This document shows positions 8,442-18,380 of a stretch of 64,000 nt of DNA, in pieces. The notes below the pieces were generated by a model that was not told where the DNA came from, searched no databases, and saw only the letters and a program-made list of their open reading frames with translations. The stretch covers positions 1 through 64,000 of the forward strand of contig CAMUYA010000007.1 of NCBI GenBank assembly GCA_947164865.1, written 5' to 3'. A program made the translations under genes and the position numbers. This stretch comes from an uncultured Lachnospiraceae bacterium. Its GTDB lineage: Bacteria > Bacillota > Clostridia > Lachnospirales > Lachnospiraceae. Numbering within the stretch: the first letter of the stretch is position 1; each line of letters starts with the position of its first letter.

Positions 8442-10754
8442 ATGAGTATGATTGAGTTATATGATGGAGGCGCGTATCTCCTCAATGGAACAGAGTTAAT
8501 ACCCGATAATAACGAGTCTGCGGCCGCGATCAAGGCAAAAACGGGAAAGGATGTTGCAAAGGAGGATGCGAAGAAAGCGACTATCGCTTACGGTATCCTG
8601 CAGGAGCACAACACTTCCGGCAATCCCGACAAGCTCAAGATCAGATTTGACAAGCTGACAAGCCACGATATAACATTTGTCGGCATTATCCAGACTGCAA
8701 GAGCATCAGGGCTCACAAAGTTTCCCATGCCTTATGTGCTTACCAACTGTCACAATTCTCTCTGTGCGGTAGGCGGAACCATAAATGAGGATGATCACGT
8801 ATTCGGTCTTTCCGCGGCCAAGAAATACGGCGGAGTGTATGTTCCACCTCATCAGGCTGTTATCCATCAGTTTGCAAGGGAGATGCTTGCAGGCGGCGGA
8901 AAGATGATCCTTGGGTCGGATTCGCACACCCGCTACGGTGCTCTCGGAACCATGGCTGTCGGAGAGGGCGGCCCCGAGCTTGTTAAGCAGCTGCTTAATC
9001 AGACCTACGATATCAACATGCCCGGAGTTGTGGGCATCTATCTTAAGGGCGAGCCTGTTAAAGGCGTGGGTCCTCAGGACGTTGCACTCGCAATAATCGG
9101 TGCCGTGTTCAAGAACGGATATGTGAAGAATAAGGTAATGGAATTTGTGGGACCCGGCGTATCAAGCCTTTCCGCGGATTTCCGTATCGGCGTGGATGTA
9201 ATGACCACCGAGACCACATGCCTTTCTTCCATTTGGCGCACCGATGATAAGATCAAAGAATTCCTCACCATACATGAAAGACCGGAGGATTACAAAGAGC
9301 TTAATCCCGGTGAGGTAACATACTATGACGGAATGGTGGTTGTAGACCTTGATCAGATCAGACCCATGATCGCAATGCCTTTCCATCCCAGCAACACCTA
9401 CACCATCGAAGAGCTTAACGCAAACCTTCTCGATATCCTTGATGAGACCGAAAAGCGCGCACAGGTATCCCTTGACGGAGCGGTTCCTTACGAGCTTAAG
9501 AGCAAAGTAAAGAACGGAAAGTTCGTTGTGGATCAGGGAATCATAGCAGGATGTGCCGGCGGCGGATTCGAGAATATCTGCGCTGCTGCGGATATCCTTA
9601 AAGGAAGATATATCGGCTCCGATGCATTTACGCTCAGCGTTTATCCCGCATCAATGCCCGTATATATGGAGCTTATCAAAAACGGCTGCGCTGCCACCAT
9701 TATGGAGACGGGCTCCGTGCTCAAGACAGCATTCTGCGGTCCCTGCTTCGGTGCAGGCGATACACCCGCAAACAATGCCTTCAGTATCAGACACTCCACC
9801 AGAAACTTCCCCAACCGCGAGGGATCAAAGCTTCAGAACGGTCAGATTTCTTCCGTTGCTCTTATGGATGCAAGAAGTATCGCGGCAACGGCGGCCAACG
9901 GCGGCGTGCTTACCGCAGCTACCGACTGGGACGGAGAGTTTACAAAGTATCAGTATCATTATGATGCGAATATTTACAAGAATCGTGTATTTGATTCGAA
10001 GGGTGTGGCAGATCCGGATGCGGAGCTTGTGCTTGGCCCCAATATCAAGGACTGGCCCAAGATGAGCGCTCTCCCCGAGAATCTTATCCTCAAGGTCGTT
10101 TCCGAGATCCACGATCCGGTTACCACCACCGACGAGCTTATCCCCTCGGGAGAGACTTCCAGCTACCGCTCAAATCCTCTGGGACTTGCGGAGTTCGCAC
10201 TCTCCAGAAAAGATCCTCAGTATGTTGGCCGTGCAAAGGAGATCAAGAAGATCGAGGATGCGCGTGTTGCCGGAGAGGAGCATCTCTGTCAGAAAGCCGA
10301 CTGGGTGCACGATGTGATGCACACCGTAAAAGATAACGGATTTGCCGATGCAAGCCCTAAAAATACCGGCTTCGGATCCACCATATTTGCGGTTAAGCCC
10401 GGTGACGGATCCGCACGTGAGCAGGCTGCAAGCTGCCAGAAGGTATTGGGCGGCTGGGCTAACATCGCAAATGAATATGCCACCAAGAGATATCGCTCGA
10501 ACCTTATCAACTGGGGTATGCTTCCCTTCCTTATTCCTGAGGGAGAGCTTCCCTTCAAGAACCTTGATTTCCTTTTCATCCCGGACATCAAGAAAGCTGT
10601 TTCGGAAAAGTGGGATGTGATCAAGGCGTACAGAGTTGATGCGGAAGGTCACAAGCTCTCTGATGCATTTGAGTTAAAGCTCGGCGAGCTTACGGACGAA
10701 GAGCGAGAGATAATCCTCAAGGGATGCCTCATCAACTATAACAGAGTCGATTGA
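8442..10754 (+). CDS. Aconitase-family hydratase (YbhJ-like)
   Basis: A 770-residue member of the aconitase superfamily. The [4Fe-4S] ligands are visible as C371 (GCAGGG) and C432/C435 (CGPC), with the substrate-site SDSHT motif earlier. Length and order resemble E. coli YbhJ and proteins labelled only hydratase in Lachnospiraceae, so the substrate is not certain to be citrate. The start at 8442 is chosen because AAAGGAT lies about 9 nt upstream; the frame stays open back to 8364, but that part lies inside the inverted-repeat element. No isocitrate dehydrogenase or citrate synthase gene is adjacent. Confidence 0.85.
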   Translation: MSMIELYDGGAYLLNGTELIPDNNESAAAIKAKTGKDVAKEDAKKATIAYGILQEHNTSGNPDKLKIRFDKLTSHDITFVGIIQTARASGLTKFPMPYVLTNCHNSLCAVGGTINEDDHVFGLSAAKKYGGVYVPPHQAVIHQFAREMLAGGGKMILGSDSHTRYGALGTMAVGEGGPELVKQLLNQTYDINMPGVVGIYLKGEPVKGVGPQDVALAIIGAVFKNGYVKNKVMEFVGPGVSSLSADFRIGVDVMTTETTCLSSIWRTDDKIKEFLTIHERPEDYKELNPGEVTYYDGMVVVDLDQIRPMIAMPFHPSNTYTIEELNANLLDILDETEKRAQVSLDGAVPYELKSKVKNGKFVVDQGIIAGCAGGGFENICAAADILKGRYIGSDAFTLSVYPASMPVYMELIKNGCAATIMETGSVLKTAFCGPCFGAGDTPANNAFSIRHSTRNFPNREGSKLQNGQISSVALMDARSIAATAANGGVLTAATDWDGEFTKYQYHYDANIYKNRVFDSKGVADPDAELVLGPNIKDWPKMSALPENLILKVVSEIHDPVTTTDELIPSGETSSYRSNPLGLAEFALSRKDPQYVGRAKEIKKIEDARVAGEEHLCQKADWVHDVMHTVKDNGFADASPKNTGFGSTIFAVKPGDGSAREQAASCQKVLGGWANIANEYATKRYRSNLINWGMLPFLIPEGELPFKNLDFLFIPDIKKAVSEKWDVIKAYRVDAEGHKLSDAFELKLGELTDEEREIILKGCLINYNRVD

Positions 10755-10851
10755 GTAAACCGGCGCAGAAAGATATCTGATATTGATGTTATAGATGACA
10801 GGCAATAGAACAAGCGTAAAAGAACAGATTCAAACAGATTAGGAGCAACAG

Positions 10852-11427
10852 ATGAAATTAAACGAAAGCGCTACAAATCCGATGTTTGTCGGAGCAATGC
10901 AGCTTATGAAGGCTGAGGATACTCCGGAGCACAGAAAGCTCTTTTCGGAAGAGCTTAAGAACGCTACGCTCCTTTCGCCGGTTTATGTATTGCCCGAGCC
11001 TCAGGAAGGCCCTGACGGGAAGAAGGTGCTCGCACCCGGTTCAAAGGTTCAGTTCCCCATGATCACCACCAAGGATAAAAAGACATTCTTTGTGATGTAC
11101 ACGGATCTGGCCTGCATGGAAGCTGCAATAGATGCGGAAGGTAACCCCACTCCCGAGATATTCAGGAGCAACTATATGGCCGTTGATATAGCCGAGATAG
11201 GAGGCCTTCTGGCTCAGAAGGGACCCAACGGCGAGGAAAATCCTGCATCCGGAATAATAATCAACCCTTTCAGCGAAAACATGGTTGTGGGAAAAGAAAT
11301 GGCCATCTACTATTTTGAGAGAAAGATGGAGGCCGTAAGAGCCAAGGCTGAAGCTGCTATGCAGGAAAAGCTTAAAAGTCAGGAAGATCCGGATAAGGTC
11401 ATCCCGTTTCCGGGGAACAGGAAATAA
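10852..11427 (+). CDS. SseB N-terminal-domain protein
   Basis: A 191-residue cytoplasmic protein. Residues about 5-140 match the SseB N-terminal domain pattern seen in Firmicutes: a short helical start, then strand-rich LSPVYVLPEP, KVQFPMITTKDKKTFFVMYTD and a late GIIINPFSENMVV segment. Function in this family is not established outside enteric SseB-related proteins. The tail (150-191) is Lys/Glu-rich. The gene follows the hydratase after 97 nt with its own AGGAG site and a modest terminator downstream. Confidence 0.7.
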   Translation: MKLNESATNPMFVGAMQLMKAEDTPEHRKLFSEELKNATLLSPVYVLPEPQEGPDGKKVLAPGSKVQFPMITTKDKKTFFVMYTDLACMEAAIDAEGNPTPEIFRSNYMAVDIAEIGGLLAQKGPNGEENPASGIIINPFSENMVVGKEMAIYYFERKMEAVRAKAEAAMQEKLKSQEDPDKVIPFPGNRK

Positions 11428-11500
11428 GACAGATTAGCGAGTTAAGCAAACACGCTAAAGTTCTGAAGATAACAACCGATATAAATATTGTAACCGAAGG

Positions 11501-11530
11501 ACGCTGCGGCAGAAAGGCTACAGCGTTTTT
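11501..11530 (+). terminator. Probable terminator after the SseB-domain gene
   Basis: ACGCTG (11501-11506) pairs with CAGCGT (11521-11526) around a 14-nt loop and runs into a short T tract (11526-11530). The stem is only 6 bp, so strength is moderate. Confidence 0.5.
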
Positions 11531-11603
11531 CATATCTTACAATTAAAGATATGACGTTGCTAACAAATGTTTCAGGGAGAGAACAGGAGAGACGTATCGA
11601 TAG

Positions 11604-12851
11604 ATGAAGATCGATTCGGCAACGGTAGGAATGGAGTCCGCTCGCAGCTATTCGGCTGTGAGTTTTTCTTTTAAGCGTTTTGCGGAAACGGATTTCTCCG
11701 GCGCTTTATCGGCCAACACCTCTTTAGGGGGAGGAGCTCTTTTCAAAAATGAGGAAGCTTCAGAGGAAAAGAGCGAAAAAAATACGGGGGACATGATCAC
11801 CAAAGACGATATCATGGACCTTCGGGAAAGGATTGAAGGATTAAAAAAGAATTACAAAATACGCACCTATGATGAAAAGACAGCAGAGCAGATAAAGCAT
11901 GAATCCATCATGTATATCCTGGACCTGCTGTTCGGGGATGCAAAGGAGCGCATAAGGAAACGCCTCGAGGAGCGCATGCGGGGGCAGACAGGTGCAGATG
12001 CAGGCAGTACATACGCTGATACAAACAATGTGTATGCCGAGGGCTCAATTGAGGATAATCCAACAGCGTTTGACGGCGGGGCAATAAGCGGTGACAAAAC
12101 TAATCTGAGCAACGCACAGGCAGCTGAGCTGCTGACTGCAGATCCTGCAAAGCTTCTCACTATACCGGTCAAGAAGCTTATGTATCAGTCGGTAGACCGC
12201 TACGAGGAGTATGAAGATACAAAGTTTTCGTCTATGGGAACCGTCCGCACCGCAGACGGTCGTGAGATAAACTTCAATATCGATGTTTCCATGAGCAGAC
12301 GTTTTGTTCAGGAGACAAGTATTGACCTTGGGATCGATATGATCAAGACCTGCGATCCTCTGGTGATCAATCTTGACGGTAATATTGCAAATGTGAGTGA
12401 CCAGAAGATCCGCTTTGACATAGACGGTGACGGAGAACTCGATACCGTGAACAGGCTGAATTCCCGCAGCGGATACCTCTCGCTCGATCTTAACGGCGAC
12501 GGAAAGATCAATGACGGAACAGAACTCTTCGGGACAAAGAGCGGCGACGGTTTTTCCGACCTTGCCAAGTATGACCGGGATCACAACGGCTGGATTGATG
12601 AAAATGATGAGATCTGGGACAAGCTTAAGATCTGGGTCACCGATGAATACGGCCACGAGCAGCTCTATAGCCTCGCGGAGGCCGGGATAGGAGCGCTCTG
12701 CCTTGCAAAAGCGGCTACGGAATTTGCTGATACAAATGACTTTAACGATAAAAAAGCATTTGTGAGAAGTACAGGAATATTCCTTTATGAAAACGGAATG
12801 GCCGGCACCCTCCAGCATCTGGACCTTGTGAAGTATCAGCAGGAAGCCTGA
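11604..12851 (+). CDS. Calcium-loop (EF-hand/dockerin-like) protein of unknown function
   Basis: A 415-residue protein with no signal peptide. The N terminus (1-60) is Ser/Ala/Phe-rich and a helical, charged segment spans about 70-130. Near the C terminus three Asp-rich loops of DxDxDG type appear: DIDGDGELD (272-280), DLNGDGKIND (295-304) and DRDHNGWIDEND (324-335), which would bind Ca2+. The loops sit between VNRL and LFG segments, as in calcium-binding proteins found widely in Clostridia and Proteobacteria. I do not recognise a named family. It lies alone between terminators. Confidence 0.6.
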   Translation: MKIDSATVGMESARSYSAVSFSFKRFAETDFSGALSANTSLGGGALFKNEEASEEKSEKNTGDMITKDDIMDLRERIEGLKKNYKIRTYDEKTAEQIKHESIMYILDLLFGDAKERIRKRLEERMRGQTGADAGSTYADTNNVYAEGSIEDNPTAFDGGAISGDKTNLSNAQAAELLTADPAKLLTIPVKKLMYQSVDRYEEYEDTKFSSMGTVRTADGREINFNIDVSMSRRFVQETSIDLGIDMIKTCDPLVINLDGNIANVSDQKIRFDIDGDGELDTVNRLNSRSGYLSLDLNGDGKINDGTELFGTKSGDGFSDLAKYDRDHNGWIDENDEIWDKLKIWVTDEYGHEQLYSLAEAGIGALCLAKAATEFADTNDFNDKKAFVRSTGIFLYENGMAGTLQHLDLVKYQQEA

Positions 12852-12960
12852 GTTTCAGTCTATCAGTCCGAATCTTTTCTGAAGTTGTGATTTAGGGCAA
12901 AAGGCTGGAAGTGTAGTTTGCAGTTTTCTATATTATTAAGGTAATAAATATGTTATAATA

Positions 12961-13022
12961 AATCTCTGTGTGATGTCAGACGGCGGTAACATATCATCGC
13001 CGGTCCACACAGAGATTTTTTT
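12961..13022 (+). terminator. Strong intrinsic terminator
   Basis: A perfect 12-bp stem (12961-12972 with 13006-13017) encloses a second GC stem (CGGCG 12981-12985 with CGCCG 12998-13002) and is followed by seven T (13016-13022). It ends the calcium-loop gene transcript. Confidence 0.9.
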
Positions 13023-13053
13023 GAAGAACCATTATTTAATACCGAAATATTTT

Positions 13054-13062
13054 TGCTATAAC
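13054..13062 (+). promoter_or_regulatory. Extended -10 promoter candidate for the GH9-like lipoprotein gene
   Basis: TG at 13054-13055, one base, then TATAAC (13057-13062) forms an extended -10. No good -35 is visible at 17-18 nt. It lies 55 nt before the ATG at 13117. Confidence 0.45.
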
Positions 13063-13116
13063 ACGCGTGCAAAAGTTTTATGCATAAGTGTATAAAACTA
13101 AGATAAAGATTTTTAT

Positions 13117-14493
13117 ATGTCAGTAACCGGAAATTCGACAAAATCAAATAGGGTTAAAATCCGTGGATATAAAAAGGTGGCAGCCGTGTTAGCTGCAGGC
13201 CTGTTGTCTGCCGGAGCGGTTGCGTTGTCCGGATGCGGGATAGTAAGCGAGGACGGAACACCTTTCACCAAGGCGGGCGCGGTGGCCGAGCAGGCGGTGG
13301 GATCAATGGAAGAATCGCCTCTCCTCGAGTATGAGATGCCCGGAATGCAGCCTTCAATAGTGATCGGCGACGGAGGTTTCAGCGAGCTGGAGGTAAAGTA
13401 CGCCTGGATCAAGTGCCACGAGCTCCCCGAGCTTTTCATGGTGCGCGATGCCTCGACCGGGGAGAATGTATATATAGGCAGACCTGAATCCGTAAAACCT
13501 CTGGAAAAGGGAGAAGGTTATAAGGCAAAGATAGAATTTGCCCCGGTGAGCGAGGACGGAACCTATTATCTGACCGCTGACGGTCTCGGATGTTCCTATG
13601 AATTCACAGTAAGCAGCACCCAGTATCAGGACCTCTTCTGGAGCTTTATGGAAAATGAATGCGAAAGATGCAGAAGCGGCGAAGCAACCGCGGAAGAGGT
13701 ATATATGTGCCTTTATTCCTACGAAAGGTACAAGGAGGTGCTTTATGATCTGAGGGAAGATCCTCCGGATGTGCCGGGAACCGTGAAGGATTGGATAGCT
13801 TCGGCGGATTTTGATAATACATCCGGGGAGGAACATTATATAAAGATCGCGATCCTCTCAAAGTTTGCACGAAATTATTCCAAAACCGACGAAGCCCTCA
13901 GCAAAAGCTGCATCGACAAGGCGGCAGCGATGTACCGGAAAAACGAAGCCTGTGACACCGATGAAAAGATCAAGGCCACATTTCTTGCCGCGTCTGAGCT
14001 GTACAAGACCACCGGAGAGGAGGAATATTCCAAAAAGATCACAGACATGTACGAATACCTGGACGAGTGCGAGGATCTGCACAGTTCAAGATATATCTTA
14101 TATGGATCCATGACATATATGACGACAAAATACTGGGTGGATAAGACCACATGTGATATGCTTATCTCAAAGCTTTTGTACAGAGCCAGAGATATAGGGG
14201 ATGATAAATTTATCACAGATCCGGAAACGGCATCCTATGATAACTCCGAGAGTTTTCTGATCTGTGCCCAGCAACTGGCGGTAATGAATTATGTGCTTGA
14301 CGGATACGAATATAATGAAATAATCATGAATATACTGCACTACCTTAAGGGCAGAAACTTTGAGGGAAATACCTGCGACATGCAGGTGGATTATCCCGCC
14401 GATGCCATTGCCATTTATTCATGGGTGGCCTGGCTGGAGAAAAACGGAAAGCTCGATCCCGCAGCTCCCGTAGTATGGAATTATTCCTGGTAA
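13117..14493 (+). CDS. Lipoprotein with CelD_N-like Ig domain and degenerate GH9-like region
   Basis: A 458-residue lipoprotein with lipobox LSGC at C40. Residues about 60-175 end in DGTYYLTADGLGCSYEF, the pattern of the Ig-like domain that precedes GH9 cellulases (CelD_N), and the following WSFMENECERC resembles the start of a GH9 barrel. The rest (about 175-458) is helical with no DAGD-type catalytic motif, and is shorter than a full GH9 module (about 430). It may bind cell-wall or other glycans without cleaving them; this is inference. It lies 57 nt before ddl and could be cotranscribed with it. The start codon has only a weak ribosome site. Confidence 0.5.
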   Translation: MSVTGNSTKSNRVKIRGYKKVAAVLAAGLLSAGAVALSGCGIVSEDGTPFTKAGAVAEQAVGSMEESPLLEYEMPGMQPSIVIGDGGFSELEVKYAWIKCHELPELFMVRDASTGENVYIGRPESVKPLEKGEGYKAKIEFAPVSEDGTYYLTADGLGCSYEFTVSSTQYQDLFWSFMENECERCRSGEATAEEVYMCLYSYERYKEVLYDLREDPPDVPGTVKDWIASADFDNTSGEEHYIKIAILSKFARNYSKTDEALSKSCIDKAAAMYRKNEACDTDEKIKATFLAASELYKTTGEEEYSKKITDMYEYLDECEDLHSSRYILYGSMTYMTTKYWVDKTTCDMLISKLLYRARDIGDDKFITDPETASYDNSESFLICAQQLAVMNYVLDGYEYNEIIMNILHYLKGRNFEGNTCDMQVDYPADAIAIYSWVAWLEKNGKLDPAAPVVWNYSW

Positions 14494-14550
14494 AAAGTAA
14501 AACAAACTGTGGATATACTAAAGCAACAGTACAGAATGTGAGGTAAAGAA

Positions 14551-15651
14551 ATGAAAGTAGTTGTCTTGGCAGGAGGAATAAGCACTGAAAGAGATGTTTC
14601 ATTCAGCTCCGGTAGCCAGATTTACAAAGCACTGAAAAATAAAGGTCACAAGGCCATCATCCTTGATGTGTATCTTGGCCTGGAGGGAGATACGGAAGGT
14701 ATATTCGACTGGGATAAGGACTGGGCGGCGCAGTACAGTGCCATCAAGGAAGTCAACCCCGACATCTCCGCGATAAAGGCTCTTCGCCCGGATGGAGATA
14801 AGAACTTCTTCGGCCCCAATGTAATGAAGCTGTGCCACGAAGCAGACGCTGTGTTTATGGCGCTCCACGGAGTGGGAGGCGAGGACGGAAAGGTCCAGGC
14901 CTGCTTTGAACTGATGGGAATCCCCTACACCGGAACCGACTTTACAAGTGCAGCCATGGCAATGGATAAGGCTGTCACCAAGGACCTCTTTGCTGCATGG
15001 GGGATCAGGACTCCCAAGGGAATGGTTATTTACAAAAATGAGGATAATCCGGAGGAGGCAAAGACTGCAGCCGCTGAAGGACGTGGGATAGCGGGAAAAT
15101 ACTTTGCCGAGAACGGAACCGAAGCGGATATCACATACCCCTGCATTGTGAAGGCCACAAACGGCGGATCATCCGTAGGCGTTACCATAGCAAACAGCCG
15201 GGACGAATTTGATGCTGCATGCGACGAAGCCTTTAAATACGACTGCAAGGCCATTGTGGAAGATTACATCAAAGGAAGAGAATTCTCGGTGGGCGTGATC
15301 GACGGAAAAGCCCTTCCTGTGATCGAGATAGCTCCCAAGCAGGGATTCTATGATTATAAAAATAAATATCAGGCAGGAAGCACAGTGGAAACTTGCCCCG
15401 CAGAGCTTCCCAAGGATAAGAGCGAAGAGATGCAGCACATGGCTGAACGCGCATTTAGGGCTCTCAGATACAGAAGCTATGCGAGAATGGACTTTATGAT
15501 GAACGAGAGCGGAGAGATATTCTGCCTCGAGTGCAACACTCTTCCCGGCATGACACCTACATCTCTCCTTCCCCAGGAAGCCGCGGCGATCGGAGTTTCA
15601 TTCGACGAGCTCTGTGAGAGGATATTACAAACGGCGGTGTCCGGATCATAG
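14551..15651 (+). CDS. ddl: D-alanine--D-alanine ligase
   Basis: An ATP-grasp ligase of 366 residues that makes D-Ala-D-Ala for peptidoglycan. Visible: AGGISTERDVSFSSG at the N terminus, LHGVGGEDG, the ATP-grasp KATNGGSSVGVT loop, omega-loop YDYKNKYQAG with the Tyr expected of true D-Ala ligases rather than VanA-type D-lactate ligases, and the metal-binding ECNTLPGMTPTSLLP at the C terminus. A GAGGTAAAG site sits 5-11 nt before the ATG. murF follows after 125 nt, so the last two precursor steps are side by side. Confidence 0.95.
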   Translation: MKVVVLAGGISTERDVSFSSGSQIYKALKNKGHKAIILDVYLGLEGDTEGIFDWDKDWAAQYSAIKEVNPDISAIKALRPDGDKNFFGPNVMKLCHEADAVFMALHGVGGEDGKVQACFELMGIPYTGTDFTSAAMAMDKAVTKDLFAAWGIRTPKGMVIYKNEDNPEEAKTAAAEGRGIAGKYFAENGTEADITYPCIVKATNGGSSVGVTIANSRDEFDAACDEAFKYDCKAIVEDYIKGREFSVGVIDGKALPVIEIAPKQGFYDYKNKYQAGSTVETCPAELPKDKSEEMQHMAERAFRALRYRSYARMDFMMNESGEIFCLECNTLPGMTPTSLLPQEAAAIGVSFDELCERILQTAVSGS

Positions 15652-15712
15652 CACGATGATCTGATACCCGGCATTTGACTACAGAACCAAAAAGATTGAT
15701 CAACAGGCAGAT

Positions 15713-15764
15713 AAAAAGCAACGACAAAAAGCAACAATAAAAAGTAACAACAAAAAGTAATAAG
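15713..15764 (+). repeat. Four-copy 13-bp tandem repeat in the ddl-murF gap
   Basis: Four head-to-tail 13-mers, each starting AAAAAG[CT]AA: 15713-15725, 15726-15738, 15739-15751, 15752-15764. The array ends 12 nt before the murF ATG, and the purine-rich AAGTAATAAG/AGCAGATCAG stretch offers no normal ribosome site. It may tune spacing or mRNA access; the effect is unknown. Confidence 0.85.
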
Positions 15765-15776
15765 CAGATCAGTATT

Positions 15777-17387
15777 ATGAACCTATCAATCAGAGATATA
15801 ATCCTCGCCTGCGAGGGCGAAGCGCATGTAAGCGAAAAAAACGAGAATAACAAAGTCTCCGGGGTGGCACTTGATTCAAGGCTTGTTTCGGAGGGCGGCG
15901 TGTTTCTGGCCCAAAGGGGAGAGAAGGTCGACGGACATTCCTTTATCGGGCAGGTGTTTAAAAAAGGAGCGGCCCTTGTCATAACCGAAATGGCTCCGGA
16001 GCAGGTTCAAAATGCCTTCGGTACCGGGCTCCAGGATTGGGGAGATTATATCCTTGTCGATGACTCCCTCACAGCCCTTAAAAAGATAGCAAAAGCCTAC
16101 CGCGAAAAGCTGGATATTCCTTTTGTCGGGATCACCGGAAGCGTCGGAAAAACCAGCACGAAGGAATTTATCGCAGGGGTCCTTTCCGAAAAGTACAACG
16201 TGCTTAAAACGGAAGGAAATTATAACAACGAAATAGGCGTTCCTCTCACTCTTCTAAGGATCCGCGAGGAGCATGAGGCTGCGGTTATCGAGATGGGGAT
16301 CAGCGACTTTGGCGAGATGACAAGGCTCACCGAGATGGTCATGCCCGATATAGCGGTTATCACAAATATCGGCCAGTGCCATCTTGAGAATCTGAAAACA
16401 AGAGACGGAATATTAAAAGCCAAGACGGAGATATTCAAAGGCTTAAGACCCGGAGGAAGAGCAGTGCTTTTCGGAGAGGACGATAAGCTCATCACCGTTG
16501 GACCTGTGGGAGACAGCGAGCCTGTCTTTTTCGGAAGCAGTAAATGCGGGATCAAAGAAAGCAGCACCGGAGAAAACGCCGGCAAAGCCTGCGGGAAAAA
16601 GCTTGCTGTCAGCATAAACAGCAGCGAAGATAAGGGACTTTTCGGATCGGATGCGGAGCTTGAACTTGACTATCATGGACCGCTGGTATGTAACAAAACC
16701 GGCGAAAATGAAGAGAAGAAATCCGGTGCTGCCGGAGTTTCGAATGAAACAGGAAAAGGTGCCGGTTTCGCAGAGTTTAATTCCGAAAAGCTGAATGTGC
16801 ACGTTCCTCTTCCCGGTTATCACATGGTGGTAAATGCCGCTGCGGCTGCCACGGTTTCGATATTGATGGGACTTACCGCGGAGCAGATAAAAGCCGGCAT
16901 CGAGAACATGAAGCCCATTACAGGCAGAAACAATATTGAAAAGCTGAGGGATATCACTCTTATCGACGACTGCTACAATGCCAATCCCGTCTCGATGAAG
17001 TCATCCATCGACCTTCTGCTTCTGGCGAAGGGTGAAAAGGTTGCGATATTGGGAGATATGTTTGAACTGGGCGAAAATGAAAAGCAGCTCCACGGGGATG
17101 TGGGAGAATATGCCGCGGAAAAGGGAATAGACCGCATCTACTGCATAGGAACCCTATCCGAGAATATGTTTGAGGCTGCGAGAAAGAATTCCGATAAAGC
17201 CGGTATTATGTATTGGAAAACAAGGGACGAATTTATCGCCGCCCTGAAATCGGACATGGGATCAGACAAGAGCTCCGTAACGGGATCCGGCAAAAACACC
17301 CTGCTGCCTCCCGGGTGCACCGTGCTGGTAAAGGCCTCTCACGGCATGCATTTCGAAGAGATAGTCAGGGTGATAAGAGAAAGCTGA
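15777..17387 (+). CDS. murF: UDP-MurNAc-tripeptide--D-Ala-D-Ala ligase with a large loop insertion
   Basis: MurF adds D-Ala-D-Ala to the UDP-MurNAc tripeptide. The P-loop GITGSVGKTSTKE begins at residue 118, followed by NYNNEIGVPLTLL, and later by DDCYNANPVSMKSS and the LGDMFELGE motif of Mur ligases. At 536 residues it is about 80 longer than usual. The excess lies at residues about 258-335, a Gly/Glu/Lys/Ser-rich, poorly conserved stretch (KTGENEEKKSGAAGVSNE), and in a second short one near residue 495-510. The core motifs are intact, so activity is expected. No strong ribosome site is visible; a 13-bp repeat array occupies its place. Confidence 0.93.
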   Translation: MNLSIRDIILACEGEAHVSEKNENNKVSGVALDSRLVSEGGVFLAQRGEKVDGHSFIGQVFKKGAALVITEMAPEQVQNAFGTGLQDWGDYILVDDSLTALKKIAKAYREKLDIPFVGITGSVGKTSTKEFIAGVLSEKYNVLKTEGNYNNEIGVPLTLLRIREEHEAAVIEMGISDFGEMTRLTEMVMPDIAVITNIGQCHLENLKTRDGILKAKTEIFKGLRPGGRAVLFGEDDKLITVGPVGDSEPVFFGSSKCGIKESSTGENAGKACGKKLAVSINSSEDKGLFGSDAELELDYHGPLVCNKTGENEEKKSGAAGVSNETGKGAGFAEFNSEKLNVHVPLPGYHMVVNAAAAATVSILMGLTAEQIKAGIENMKPITGRNNIEKLRDITLIDDCYNANPVSMKSSIDLLLLAKGEKVAILGDMFELGENEKQLHGDVGEYAAEKGIDRIYCIGTLSENMFEAARKNSDKAGIMYWKTRDEFIAALKSDMGSDKSSVTGSGKNTLLPPGCTVLVKASHGMHFEEIVRVIRES

Positions 17388-17450
17388 CATACGATCAGCC
17401 TTGTGATTCAATTGTGAGATCCCATAAAACGGATCGGTGAATGGATTCAG

Positions 17451-18212
17451 TTATCTTTCGTTTAAGAACTGTGAGTATTCCTCGCAGTTCTTTTTGTATG
17501 TGCTCTGTATTATTTCATGGACCATATCGGGAACGGCCTTGAGCTCATCCTTAGACATATCTTTGGTGTAGATGGGATCGCCGTACTCGATCACCATATT
17601 CTTTCCGTGCATCCAGGGAAAATGATCCTCCCATACCCTGTTGGCATTTATGGCAGTGATGGGCACGATGGGGCAGCCCGTCTTAGTAGCGATCTTAAAG
17701 GAACCCGCATGGAAGGGAAGCAGGTCTGTGCTCTCGGGATCGCGGTTTCTGGTGCCCTCGGGGAAGATGCACACAGAGATACCTTCCTTGATAAGATCGA
17801 TGGATTTAAGCAGCATATCCATGCCGGAACGGGGCTTTTTGCGGTCGAGGAACTGACAGTGCAGAAGCACCATCCACACATTAAGAAGCGGAGCATAGAG
17901 AATGGACTTCTTTGCCACATATCCTGTAGGCCCTTTGGCACGGGGGTAGGTGGTAATGGTATCGAAGAATCCCCGGTGATTACATATATAGAGCACAGCT
18001 CCGTCAGGGATCTTGTCCTGCCCGATCACCTTGAGCTTTACACCCGCCAGCACACGCACCGAATTAAAGCCCAGTTTGTTTACCACGAACATAGCAAATA
18101 CATCTGAGGCGTGTTTATTGAAGATGCGGATGATCAAAGTGACCAACATAAGCGGAATTGTCAGAATAAGGAAAAGAATAACAAAAAGTGCAACTATAAT
18201 TAAACGAAACAT
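17451..18212 (-). CDS. plsC: 1-acyl-sn-glycerol-3-phosphate acyltransferase
   Basis: An acyltransferase that makes phosphatidic acid at the inner membrane face. The N terminus is a long hydrophobic helix (about residues 1-30). The catalytic NHRGFFDT (HX4D motif) and FPEGTRNRDP (motif III) are present. The start is set at 18212: on the minus strand AAGGGAG lies 7 nt before this ATG, whereas the ATG at 18230 overlaps that ribosome site. This gives 253 residues, normal for the family. It is convergent with murF and divergent from murA. A minus-strand -10 candidate TAGAAT lies at 18254-18259. Confidence 0.93.
   Translation of the reverse strand: MFRLIIVALFVILFLILTIPLMLVTLIIRIFNKHASDVFAMFVVNKLGFNSVRVLAGVKLKVIGQDKIPDGAVLYICNHRGFFDTITTYPRAKGPTGYVAKKSILYAPLLNVWMVLLHCQFLDRKKPRSGMDMLLKSIDLIKEGISVCIFPEGTRNRDPESTDLLPFHAGSFKIATKTGCPIVPITAINANRVWEDHFPWMHGKNMVIEYGDPIYTKDMSKDELKAVPDMVHEIIQSTYKKNCEEYSQFLNER
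17464..17495 (+). terminator. Terminator for murF lying inside the end of plsC
   Basis: A 12-bp stem (17464-17475 with 17481-17492, one G.U on the plus strand), 5-nt loop and T tract 17491-17495. It overlaps the last codons of the convergent plsC gene, so one sequence serves as coding DNA on one strand and terminator on the other. Confidence 0.75.
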
Positions 18213-18288
18213 ATTGTGCTCCCTTAACAAAATTTTTAATAGGCTTTTGTGTTATTCTACCATATAATCACCAAATTATTTAGTAATA

Positions 18289-18317
18289 TTTACATATTTA
18301 TTGAAATATGTTAAGAT
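18289..18317 (+). promoter_or_regulatory. Promoter of murA-metK
   Basis: TTTACA (18289-18294), 17-nt spacer, TAAGAT (18312-18317). Start site predicted near 18324, about 57 nt before the murA ATG. Confidence 0.65.
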
Positions 18318-18380
18318 ATTCCCTGTGTGGGCTGGGGAAAGAAAAATCAGGATCAAAAACCTTACAGAGGTGTCTATATA

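Noticed and set aside
15713..15764. CRISPR-like array before murF
   Set aside because: Units are 13 bp with no spacers and no cas genes nearby; a simple tandem repeat.
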